The notes under the pieces are model-generated. The model worked only from the letters and a program-made list of their open reading frames with translations, did not search any database and was not told the origin of the DNA. DNA of 64,000 nt from Phymorhynchus buccinoides (Eukaryota; Mollusca; Gastropoda; Neogastropoda; Raphitomidae): NCBI GenBank assembly GCA_017654935.2, contig CM065698.1, forward strand, positions 1,916,301 to 1,980,300, in the 5' to 3' direction. Shown here piece by piece: positions 56,571-64,000 of the stretch (position 1 is its first letter; each line of letters begins with the position of its first letter). The position numbers were made by a program, and so were the translations under genes.

Positions 56571-57030
56571 GAATGTGTGTTGATTTTAGCATACCTTTTA
56601 TCATTGTTCTACTATTCAGTATTGGTTTTAATAATCTAAACTTTGTTTTTCTGTATTATGCTTGGGATATTATTCATTTTAAATTTGTTTTATGCATATT
56701 GTCCCCATTATTGTTGGTTTTTAAAGCTGTGTGTGTGTGTGGTGTGTGTGTGTGTGTGTGTGTGTGAGGGAGGAGAGAGAGAGAGGGGGGGGAGAGGGAT
56801 TGGGGGAGGGGGGGGAGGAGGGGGGAGAGAGAGAGAGAGAGAGAGAAAAAGAGAGAGAGAGATGGAGAGAGAGAGCCAGGGTGAATGTGTGTTGACTTTA
56901 GCATACATTATTTTACATTGTTCTAGTATTCAGCATTGGCTTTTATAATCTAAACCTTGTTTTTATGTACCCCCTTTTATAAATTTTGTTTGTTGTCCTA
57001 TTATTACTTTTATGCAAATTGTTTGTTTAG

Positions 57031-57080
<50 letters not shown>
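56571..57080 (+). repeat. Tandem duplication of a 310 bp unit
   Basis: AGGGTGAATGTGTGTTGA at about 56568 recurs at about 56878, each followed by TTTAGCATAC, TTGTTCTA and TTATGCA then a GT run; a GA tract precedes both. Confidence 0.85.
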
Positions 57081-57083
<3 letters not shown>

Positions 57084-57235
57084 ATATTGTATTGTAATTT
57101 AATTCTTATGATGTATTTACTGTATATTGTCTTATTGTCTCTATTTGTATTATGTGTTTTATGTGCATGCCAGACAAAGAATTTCTTTATGTTTTAAAGA
57201 CAATAAATATTTTGATTGATTGATTGATTGTGATG
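57081..57235 (+). mobile_element. Retroposon 3' end with (GATT)n tail
   Basis: GTGCATGCCAGACAAAGAAT, AAAGACAATAAATATTTT then GATTGATTGATTGATTG. A tetranucleotide tail like those at 4929 and 61130, but the body differs. No coding part. Confidence 0.55.
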
Positions 57236-58022
57236 TATGTGTGTGTTTCGGTGTGTGTGAATAAATATTTAAGACTCTTGGAATAAACTTAATTATATTT
57301 TTGTTGTCTATTGTCTATACAGTGAGAGACTCTTGTTATGGTAGATTCATTTTAAGAAGTTGTTTGGGATTCCTATTTAAACTTTGATTGGTGGCCCCTG
57401 TTAAAATGAGAAGAAATGTCTGGCATGTGTCCTAAGGGACCAAGAGGACGTTAACCATATAGTTGATTCAAGCTTTGATTGGTTCTCTGTATGTCGGTCG
57501 GTAGTCGCTACATTGGCAGCAACCACTTCTGTTTCATACAACATACATTCATCCTGACTTTCTGAGGTATTTCAGTTAATGTCTTTTTTGCGAGTTAACT
57601 TATTACTCCATTTAATCTTCAATGACTCTAATTTATGTTTCCAGTTAATTGTTACTGTTCATTTGATGAGATACATGTTTACTTTGATCAGAATCAAAAT
57701 CATTATCATAAAACTTTCCTATTTGAACTTTTTACACATCATTTACGCATTGGACTGTAGAGGGGAAGTACTGTTTTTTATTTTGATCTTGTTTTTTGCT
57801 CCTTTTGTTGCCTGCTTTTTGCTCCTTTTGCTGTTTAATTGTTTGTCTGTGTTGATAAGGCGCATTCGCCGAAATATCCAGTAGTTTTGTTTTGTCTCTT
57901 GTGAATAAAATAACGTCACTTTACACTTGTCGTGTAGTTGTTTGTTTGTTGTATGTTCCAGTGACGTTGCAGCCTGTTTCAGTTTTTTTATTTGAACTTT
58001 TGTTGGGTTGATGTATATATCC

Positions 58023-58055
<33 letters not shown>

Positions 58056-58149
58056 ATGAAATTGTAACTGCTTCTCTTAGTTCCCTTAGTTTCACTCAAT
58101 CTGTTATTTGTGTCGTCCATGATTTCTTCTTTTAAATGTACAACGACTT
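57236..58149. other. Intergenic, no gene recognised
   Basis: AT-rich with a GT tract at 58024-58052. The 101-codon frame 57579-57884 is hydrophobic and shows no domain. Confidence 0.4.
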
Positions 58150-58251
58150 ATGATGACTGTGCGTCGGTCGAAACTGACCATGGATTTTGCGCCCTTCCTT
58201 ATGACGTTAGGCTTGTCGGTGTCACAACTGGGAACATCGTCTGCCGTGACT

Positions 58252-58556
58252 GGTCAGCCCTGTTCTGGAGTGGCAGTCCCTACCAGAAGTGGCTGGATGA
58301 GGGGTTGTCAGCCCTGTTCTGGAGTGGCAGTCCCTACCAGCAAAGTGGCTGGATGAGGGGTTGTCAGCCCTGTTCTGGAGTGGCAGTCCCTACCAGAAGT
58401 GGCTGGATGAGGGGTTGTCAGCCCTGTTCTGGAGTGGCAGTCCCTACCAGAAGTGGCTGGATGAGGGGTTGTCAGCCCTGTTCTGGAGTGGCAGTCCCTA
58501 CCAGAAGTGGCTGGATGAGGGGTTGTCAGCCCTGTTCTGGAGTGGCAGTCCCTACC
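58252..58556 (-). repeat. 54 bp minisatellite, 6 units, from LINE zinc-finger codons
   Basis: The plus-strand unit contains TCAGCCCTGTTCTGGAGTGG, CAGTCCCTACCAGAAGTGGC and TGGATGAGGGGTTG. On the minus strand it reads GRDCHSRTGLTTPHPATS, 18 residues. The second unit has a 3 bp insertion, keeping frame. Confidence 0.95.
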
Positions 58557-58734
58557 ACAAGGGGTGCAGCAGATGTGGCTGGATGAGGGGTTGCTTCCAC
58601 TGCAGCTTGCCTTTCTTCTGGCTCTTTTCTCCTCAGCCAGGCTGTGGATCTGTTCTTCTTCTCCTTCAGTTGTCTCTGGAGCATGCTTCGCCATTTGCTT
58701 CGGTCGGCTGCTGTGTCCTCCCAAATCTCAATGT

Positions 58735-59385
58735 TGACGTTGATCTCAGATCCATCCTTGTATGGCAGCTGAGGGTCTACAGGTCTCTTTCCAGAGGCAA
58801 GTTCCCCACACAACGTTGACGTTGATCTCAGATCCATCCTTGTAGTGCAGCTGAGGGCTACAGGTCTCTTTCCAGAGGCAAGTTCCCCACACAATGTCGA
58901 CGTTGATCTCAGATCCATCCTTGTAGTGCAGCTGAGGGTCTACACGTCTCTTTCCAGAGGCAAGTTCCCCACACAATGTTGACGTTGATCTCAGATCCAT
59001 CCTTGTAGTGCAGCTGAGGGCTACAGGTCTCTTTCCAGAGGCAAGTTCCCCACACAACGTTGACGTTGATCTCAGATCCATCCTTGTAGTGCAGCTGAGG
59101 GTCTACAGGTCTCTTTCCAGAGGCAAGTTCCCCACACAATGTTGACGTTGATCTCAGATCCATCCTTGTAGTGCAGCTGAGGGTCTACAGGTCTCTTTCC
59201 AGAGGCAAGTTCCCCACACAATGTTGACGTTGATCTCAGATCCATCCTTGTAGTGCAGCTGAGGGTCTACAGGTCTCTTTCCAGAGGCAAGTTCCCCACA
59301 CAACGTTGACGTTGATCTCAGATCCATCCTTGTAGTGCAGCTGAGGGTCTACAGGTCTCTTTCCAGAGGCAAGTTCCCCACACAG
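58735..59385 (-). repeat. 81-82 bp minisatellite, 8 units, from LINE tail codons
   Basis: The plus-strand unit contains TTGACGTTGATCTCAGATCC, ATCCTTGTAGTGCAGCTGAG, TCTCTTTCCAGAGGCAAGTT and CCCCACACAA. The minus strand reads GELASGKRPV then PQLHYKDGSEINVN. Units lacking one base of GGTCTACA shift the frame. Confidence 0.95.
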
Positions 59386-59450
59386 GATATCCTTGGAATG
59401 TGGCTGTCTTCTGTGGCTGAGCCAGCGTAGTCTGATGAATAGTGTGTACA

Positions 59451-60109
59451 TAGTGAGGAGGCATGTTTTTTCATTCAGTGATTGTCTGTATTATAGTATA
59501 ATATGTTTAAACAATAAACCAACTCACAGTCTTAAGCCAATCATAATTATATTATTGACAATTTCAATTTGGTAGAATGCCACAAGCATCACACACACAC
59601 AAGCACACACACACACACACACACACACATACATGCATACTTGAACGCATTGTATATATATGCACAAAGCAGGACGTACGCACGCATGCACACACATCAA
59701 GTGTCCAACAGCCTAACGTCTGTCGGCCCAAATCAGAAAATATATTTCGACCAAATGTCCTTTGGCTGCACATCTCTTGATGTGAAAATCAGATAACTGT
59801 CGGCCAAAAGTGCGACATTGGTTTTAAATTCTGCCATTCATTTTGTTGATAACTCCATGTCACCCCCTATCCTTCTTCTCTGTGTTCTATTTACTGCATG
59901 GTGTGTGTGTGTGTGTGTGTGTGTGCATCTGTTTACTCTTTTCGAGTAGTATTCTACTCGATTTGGACCTCTACTACTCTTCAAAACTGAAAATAATACT
60001 CTTTAATTCTTGATTACTACTTATTTTCAGTGAACTTCATATTTTTCACCAAAACTACCCATTTCCGCTATCCAGACTAGTCGAGTCTTGTGTAGGGGGT
60101 AAACAGGTC
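59451..60109. other. Intergenic with short CA/GT tracts
   Basis: CA repeats at 59590-59629 and GT at 59901-59925. Nothing else supported. Confidence 0.45.
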
Positions 60110-60475
60110 TTTGTGTGTGTGTGTGTGTGTGTGCATGTGTGTATACTGTGTGTGTGTGTGTATATGTGCGCGTGTGTGTATGCATGTGTGTGTGTGTATG
60201 TGAGTGTGTGTGTTTGCGCTTGTTTATGTGAATGCATATGCACATGCGCATGTGTGTGTATTCTTGTTTGTGCTTACTTGCACATGAGCACGTATGTGTT
60301 TTCGGAATGTGTGTGCGCTCACATGCCTGCAAGCACCTGATGTGTGTGTATGTGTGTGTTCATGTGTTTGTGCGTGTGTTTTTGTGTGTGTGCTTGCGAG
60401 TGAGTGTATATATGTGTGTGTGTATGTGTGTGTAAGAGAGAGAGAGAGTGTGTGTGTGTGTGTGTGTGTGTGAGC
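60110..60475. repeat. Degenerate GT-rich low-complexity region
   Basis: TG-rich with ATG/CATG interruptions and a GA insert near 60433-60447; both-strand frames are artefacts. Confidence 0.93.
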
Positions 60476-60546
60476 ATAGCTTGTTTTTGTTAATGTTTAT
60501 AGTAATGTAATGGTAAAATGCAATATTTGGCAATAATGAGTTTTTT

Positions 60547-60582
<36 letters not shown>

Positions 60583-60961
60583 CGCTTGCAAATAATATGA
60601 CTAGGTTTGCTTTTGTTACGAGTGTGTGTTTACTTTTTAATATGTTCATGCTAAAAATGAATAATGGAATGTAGGAATAGGTTTCATGTTGCCATTACAT
60701 TTTAAATTGTGCATGCTAAGATGAGTAGGTAAAGTAATACTATGTTTGACTTATTATATGCATGGGTTTCTTCAAATAAGTACATTTTAATGATGAAGTA
60801 TGATTGAGTTTTTTTTTAATGTTTGTGCATTTCTCTATTTTGAATGTTTAAAGATGAGTGTGAAAAGTAGGATTGGGTTTTATTTTCCCGTGTGTATGCG
60901 CTTACTTCACACATTTTGAATGTTAATAATTAGTATAGTTAATAATAATAGGTTTGATTTT
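60476..60961. other. AT-rich region with CT tract
   Basis: CT repeats at 60552-60578. Several related TTTTGAATGTT/AATGATGAAGTA phrases hint at old internal duplication. May be the upstream part of the retroposon that follows. Confidence 0.4.
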
Positions 60962-61136
60962 GTTATTGATGTGTTACAATATAGGGATGTTTTTTGCATG
61001 CTTTATATTACTTTGTATGTGTTTATTTTCGTTTTCCATTTTCTACTTTTATATATGTATTTTGTCCAGAGGGCTGGATGTAAAAAAGCATGTTATTGCT
61101 TACTCTATTACCCTCTATAAATAAAATTCAATCAAT

Positions 61137-61140
<4 letters not shown>
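60962..61140 (+). mobile_element. Retroposon 3' end with (AATC)n tail
   Basis: Matches the reverse complement of 5280-5446. Ends CCCTCTATAAATAAAATTCA then (ATCA)n. Shares its terminal motif with 4929-5279. Confidence 0.82.

Positions 61141-61192
<52 letters not shown>
61141..61192. repeat. (CT)n microsatellite
   Basis: About 50 bases of CT directly after the retroposon tail. Confidence 0.95.
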
Positions 61193-61193
<1 letters not shown>

Positions 61194-61250
61194 CCTCCCT
61201 CCCTCCCCCTGCCGAGTCGAGTGTCTCTCATGAAGAAGTGAATCCATGCG

Positions 61251-61252
<2 letters not shown>

Positions 61253-61307
<55 letters not shown>
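61253..61307. repeat. Poly-C homopolymer, 55 nt
   Basis: Uninterrupted C; length likely approximate. Confidence 0.92.
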
Positions 61308-62198
61308 ATCTGAATCTGAATTGTAACTGGATAATTATACAGCGTGGTTGTGGAGCAGCAGGAAGAAAAATAAAACACAATGAAAAAGCTTCTGAATTTA
61401 AATGAACTAAAGCAATAACGTTTCAGTGATGGCTCCGACCGACCCCTACTATGCTAAACAATGCCTATAGTTTTTCCAACTCAAAAAAGCTTAATAACAA
61501 ATCAATCAGTGTGGAACTCTATCTATTAATTTAATTGATCTACACTCACATTGACAATTTGCCCACAAAATCACCCTGATCTTGCTGGTTGGACCGCCAT
61601 ATTGAATGAAAAAAAACCCCTTGTTTTCCTGTTTGGAATGTAAAGAATTGAAGAACACAAAATACATCAGACTGTCAAAATTCACCCCCAAATGACCTTT
61701 ATGCTATGTAGAAGAATACTAATTCATTATGAAAGTAATATGTGACCACTAGGACATAATTCATTATGCTTTACCGTCATCACTGAACGACCGTCGTGAT
61801 TCGTCGCTCGCCAAACAGCGGTACAATCAGCACGTGTCGCGGCTTCGTTTTTGTCCCCTTTTCCTCAAAACTGCTCAGTAGAGAGCTTGTCTACTGACAA
61901 ATACATTTTCTGCACGTATTTAGTCGATAAAATGATGTCACCAATATTATAACAGAAGTTTTCAACGGGTACAAATTGGTATGTCATATTGGACAGGAAG
62001 AGGCCATATTGGACTGGAACAGGCCGAAGAAGACAAAAAACAGACGAAAATGAAAAACGACATTGTAGGGTTTTAGCTCACAAACATGATCTAAAAAAGC
62101 TAAGGTTAACATTCAGTGAACTCTAAAGAATGTTTGTGTAATTGAAAATCGGGTGATAATGATTACACATCCTAAATAACGAGGTTTGAAATGTCAAG
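61308..62198. other. Unique intergenic sequence upstream of the acidic-protein gene
   Basis: No repeats seen. (G)CCATATTG-type motifs, resembling YY1 sites, occur near 61588 and 61991. Significance unknown. Confidence 0.4.
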
Positions 62199-62472
62199 TG
62201 ACGTCAAAGAGGGTGGGCAGGTTGTGTTTGTTATTGGTCAGAAAACACATAATAACGTTTTTCACAGACCTTGTTCAGATAAACGTTTTTCTGTGATGTT
62301 TAGATGGAGGTTCTGTGATTGTTTCCGTATCTTATTTAGCCATACTGCTTTTATGATTCTGGGTGAAATAATATTTTTCGTCCGTGGAGATCGTTTATGT
62401 TGGTTTAAACGGGTACAGGTTTTTATAAATTTCTTTTGATCAGAAGGTTATTACAGCAAAATAGTGACGTCA
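62199..62472 (+). promoter_or_regulatory. Candidate promoter: two CREs, CCAAT box, TATA-like motif
   Basis: Perfect palindromic CRE TGACGTCA occurs at 62199-62206 and 62465-62472. An inverted CCAAT box (ATTGG) lies at 62233-62237, and TATAAAT at 62424-62430. CRE plus CCAAT is a common arrangement in S-phase and histone promoters. The transcription start is not visible. A good 5' splice-site match (GTGAGT, 62519-62524) leaves open an intron in the 5' UTR. Confidence 0.45.
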
Positions 62473-62656
62473 ACGGATTCCTCGTTTCCAGACCTTTACA
62501 GTGGTATGCAGCATGTTGGTGAGTGCTAAGCCGTTTTTTAAGTAACAGCCTCGAAACACTCGTCAACAAACACAAAATTGCCTTAGCCAGATGTCCAGAG
62601 CGCCGATTTGTGTGGGAGTTCGCTGTTCACCTTGCGGTCCGGATAAGTTGACTTAT

Positions 62657-62698
62657 ATGGGCAACCGACCCAGCGCCGGTCAGACAGAAACAGACTGA
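62657..62698 (+). promoter_or_regulatory. Possible upstream ORF, 13 codons
   Basis: ATG at 62657 reads 13 codons to TGA at 62696-62698, two bases before the main ATG and in a different frame. If transcribed it could reduce or re-initiate translation of the acidic protein. It could be chance. Confidence 0.35.
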
Positions 62699-62700
62699 GG

Positions 62701-63210
62701 ATGGGAACGCAAGAAATCCCAGAACAAGACGAAGAAGTGGGGGTCCAGTTCAACGACCCCCAACAAGCGGACCCCCAACAAGCGGACCCCCAACAAGCGG
62801 ACCCCCAGGCAGATGACTCCCAGGCAGATGACTCCATGGATGAACTCGATGACGAGTTCATTGCATGTGAGGATGCTGCTTGGGAAGAGGCACAAGCTGC
62901 TGCGTGTGACTCTGTGTCCGTGGAAGGCTCTGTGTCCATGGAAGACTCTGTGTCCATGGAAGACTCTGTGTCCATGGAAGGCTGCGCCAGCCCTTGGTTG
63001 GTGCTTCCGGGGTCACACCTGAACCAAAGCCTGCAGTCTGGCTTCTACATGAGTGTCAACCCCGGAGAGCTCCAAGGCCTGATCTCCAGTCAGGACTTCC
63101 ACAACCTGCTGGAGGCGCTGGAAGTTGTGGACATTGGTCCAGGCGACCTCCAAGTGTGGATCATGGATCCCCCACCGCCCACAGCAGATGACCAAGACCA
63201 GGATCCCTGA
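62701..63210 (+). CDS. Extremely acidic, Lys/Arg-free protein with histone-type 3' end
   Basis: 169 residues. I count 40 Asp/Glu, two His and no Lys or Arg. Residues 19-38 are three DPQQA repeats then DPQAD; 35-52 are Asp-rich; 70-93 hold repeated DSVSME units (an 18 bp in-phase repeat). Residues 99-156 (WLVLPGSHLNQSLQSGFYMS through LQVWIMD) look folded and alternate hydrophobic and polar, and the tail is PPPPTADDQDQDP. The start is the first in-frame ATG after TAA at 62644-62646, with A at -3 and G at +4. No signal peptide or membrane segment. It is intronless as read. The mRNA 3' end is a histone stem-loop (63242-63257), suggesting S-phase expression. The family is not recognised. A histone-binding acidic chaperone role is inference from charge and 3' end only. 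Confidence 0.75.
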   Translation: MGTQEIPEQDEEVGVQFNDPQQADPQQADPQQADPQADDSQADDSMDELDDEFIACEDAAWEEAQAAACDSVSVEGSVSMEDSVSMEDSVSMEGCASPWLVLPGSHLNQSLQSGFYMSVNPGELQGLISSQDFHNLLEALEVVDIGPGDLQVWIMDPPPPTADDQDQDP

Positions 63211-63241
63211 CATGGGGGGTTCTCCCATTCCTTCAATTTTA

Positions 63242-63257
63242 GGCCCTTTTCAGGGCC
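63242..63257 (+). terminator. Histone-type mRNA 3' stem-loop
   Basis: GGCCCTTTTCAGGGCC: a perfect 6 bp stem (GGCCCT/AGGGCC) with a TTTC loop, preceded by A-rich/T-rich sequence and followed by AC. This fits the metazoan consensus bound by SLBP in replication-dependent histone mRNAs. It starts 31 bases after the stop codon of the acidic ORF, as in histone genes. No clear purine-rich downstream element (AAGAAAGA-type) was seen; GAGTGAGG at 63270-63277 is the nearest purine cluster. Confidence 0.85.
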
Positions 63258-63945
63258 ACTACTGTTCCCGAGTGAGGCACTACATCTCTTTGCATTGAGT
63301 AGGATGTGTTCTGTTTGTCTTTCCGTAATACATGTCATCGCCCCCTCTCTCCGACCTCTCCCCCCACCCCACCCCGCCTGCGATATCGCACCCTACACAA
63401 TCAATCTCACACACACACATACACATACTATGATACGCACGCACGCATACATACTTACATACATTAAAAATATACACTCTCTCTCTCTCTCTCACACGGG
63501 AAAACAATGTAGGCCTACGTGCGTAGTTTATTCATTTAAAGGGACATAAATCTGTATAATTAAGACAGCAGCGCAGATCGATGTTATTTCCCTTCGCTCA
63601 GGTGGAAATGATTGACAGTTTGTCGCCGATAATTGACATTGTAATAATGACAGTGAGCATTTTTATGGCGCTGTTTTGTCTGTCGTAACGGCATGGGTGC
63701 TACTATTTCATTTTTACACTGTGATTTTAGTATTTTTTTATTTTACCAATTCTTCCCTGTCCTTTCGTTTCTGTTTGAACTTTTGCAAAGCTGAGAATTT
63801 TTTGGGGTCAAATCTGCCTTTTGTCTCCTCTGTCAAGACAAAACAATAAGTATGTCACCAAGCAATTGTTATGATGATTTTAGATCTTCAGTTAACATTA
63901 TTGAATTCCTTGTAGTTACATTTAGTGGAGATAAGTTGCTTTAAA
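63258..63945. other. Intergenic with CA and CT tracts
   Basis: CA repeats near 63410-63440 and (CT)n at 63476-63493. No gene recognised. Confidence 0.45.
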
Positions 63946-63949
63946 TAAA

Positions 63950-64000
63950 TCAAAGGAAATTATGCTACCTCTTTATAAAGCATTGGTACGCCCCTTATTA
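63950..64000 (+). pseudogene. LINE RT fragment running off the window
   Basis: The last bases read KEIMLPLYKALVRPL, a phrase typical of the region after the RT active site in CR1/RTE-like LINEs (LPLYKxLVRPxLEY). Only about 15 codons are visible; the left limit is not determined. Confidence 0.55.

Larger units (their letters stand above)
58150..59450 (-). pseudogene. LINE ORF2 C-terminal region with two internal coding-repeat expansions
   Basis: Read downward on the minus strand from about 59450: LFIRLRWLSHRRQ, SKDILCGELASGKRPV (a GELxxGKRPV motif), the 81-82 bp array, then INVNIEIWEDTAADRSKWRS and LQRQLKEK. A frame change near 58650 follows, then AEEKRARRKASCSG and CTPCGRDCHSRTGL, and then the 54 bp array. 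WED-x-AADR-x-x-WRS and Cys-x-x-Cys-G-x-D-C-H-S-R-x-GL are standard closing motifs of a class of non-LTR retrotransposon. The final histidine of the finger is not recognisable past the array. RT is absent upstream. Confidence 0.88.

Overview
This is a repeat-dominated stretch of eukaryotic nuclear genome, not bacterial or viral. Evidence: no operons or ribosome-binding sites; abundant CT/GA/GT/ACT microsatellites and long homopolymers; at least nine tandem-repeat families; decayed non-LTR retrotransposons of several clades; and many short non-autonomous DNA transposons with terminal inverted repeats (TIRs) and target-site duplications (TSDs). The mix resembles marine invertebrate, especially molluscan, genomes. 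That assignment is inference. A run of exactly 500 N (38974-39473) is an assembly gap.

Layout. 1-10 kb: intergenic sequence, a 41-42 bp minisatellite, a 500 bp hAT-like element, a 5'-truncated LINE with a 12 bp TSD, and a 48 bp minisatellite. 10.4-13.4 kb: a 132 bp tandem array carrying two inserted MITEs, one with an intact TTAA duplication. 13.8-15.2 kb: a hAT element with an 8 bp TSD. 15.3-17.8 kb: a module present again at 51.0-51.85 kb. 17.8-48.1 kb: three tandem copies of a compound block: 18 bp satellite, LTR-like element, pyrimidine-rich internal region, satellites, a 1.6 kb module, LINE start, 92 bp array, then 18 bp satellite again. Individual satellites have expanded very differently between copies (46/35 bp array of 5.8 kb in copy 2, 68 bp array in copy 3). 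Two LINEs flank the gap in copy 3. 48-51 kb: MITEs and a LINE C-terminus. 51.9-55.4 kb: a GC-rich 81 bp minisatellite of about 43 units. 55.5-61.3 kb: purine tracts, and a LINE C-terminal region in which two parts of the reading frame have each become a minisatellite.

The one convincing non-transposon gene is at 62701-63210 (+). It encodes 169 residues with 40 Asp/Glu and no Lys or Arg, and it is followed 31 bases later by a perfect replication-dependent histone-type 3' stem-loop. CRE and CCAAT motifs lie upstream. This looks like an S-phase mRNA for an extremely acidic protein, and it is the best candidate here for something undescribed.

Apart from that gene, nothing suggests cooperating cellular genes. 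The rest is a record of insertion, amplification and segmental duplication whose order can partly be read from nested elements.
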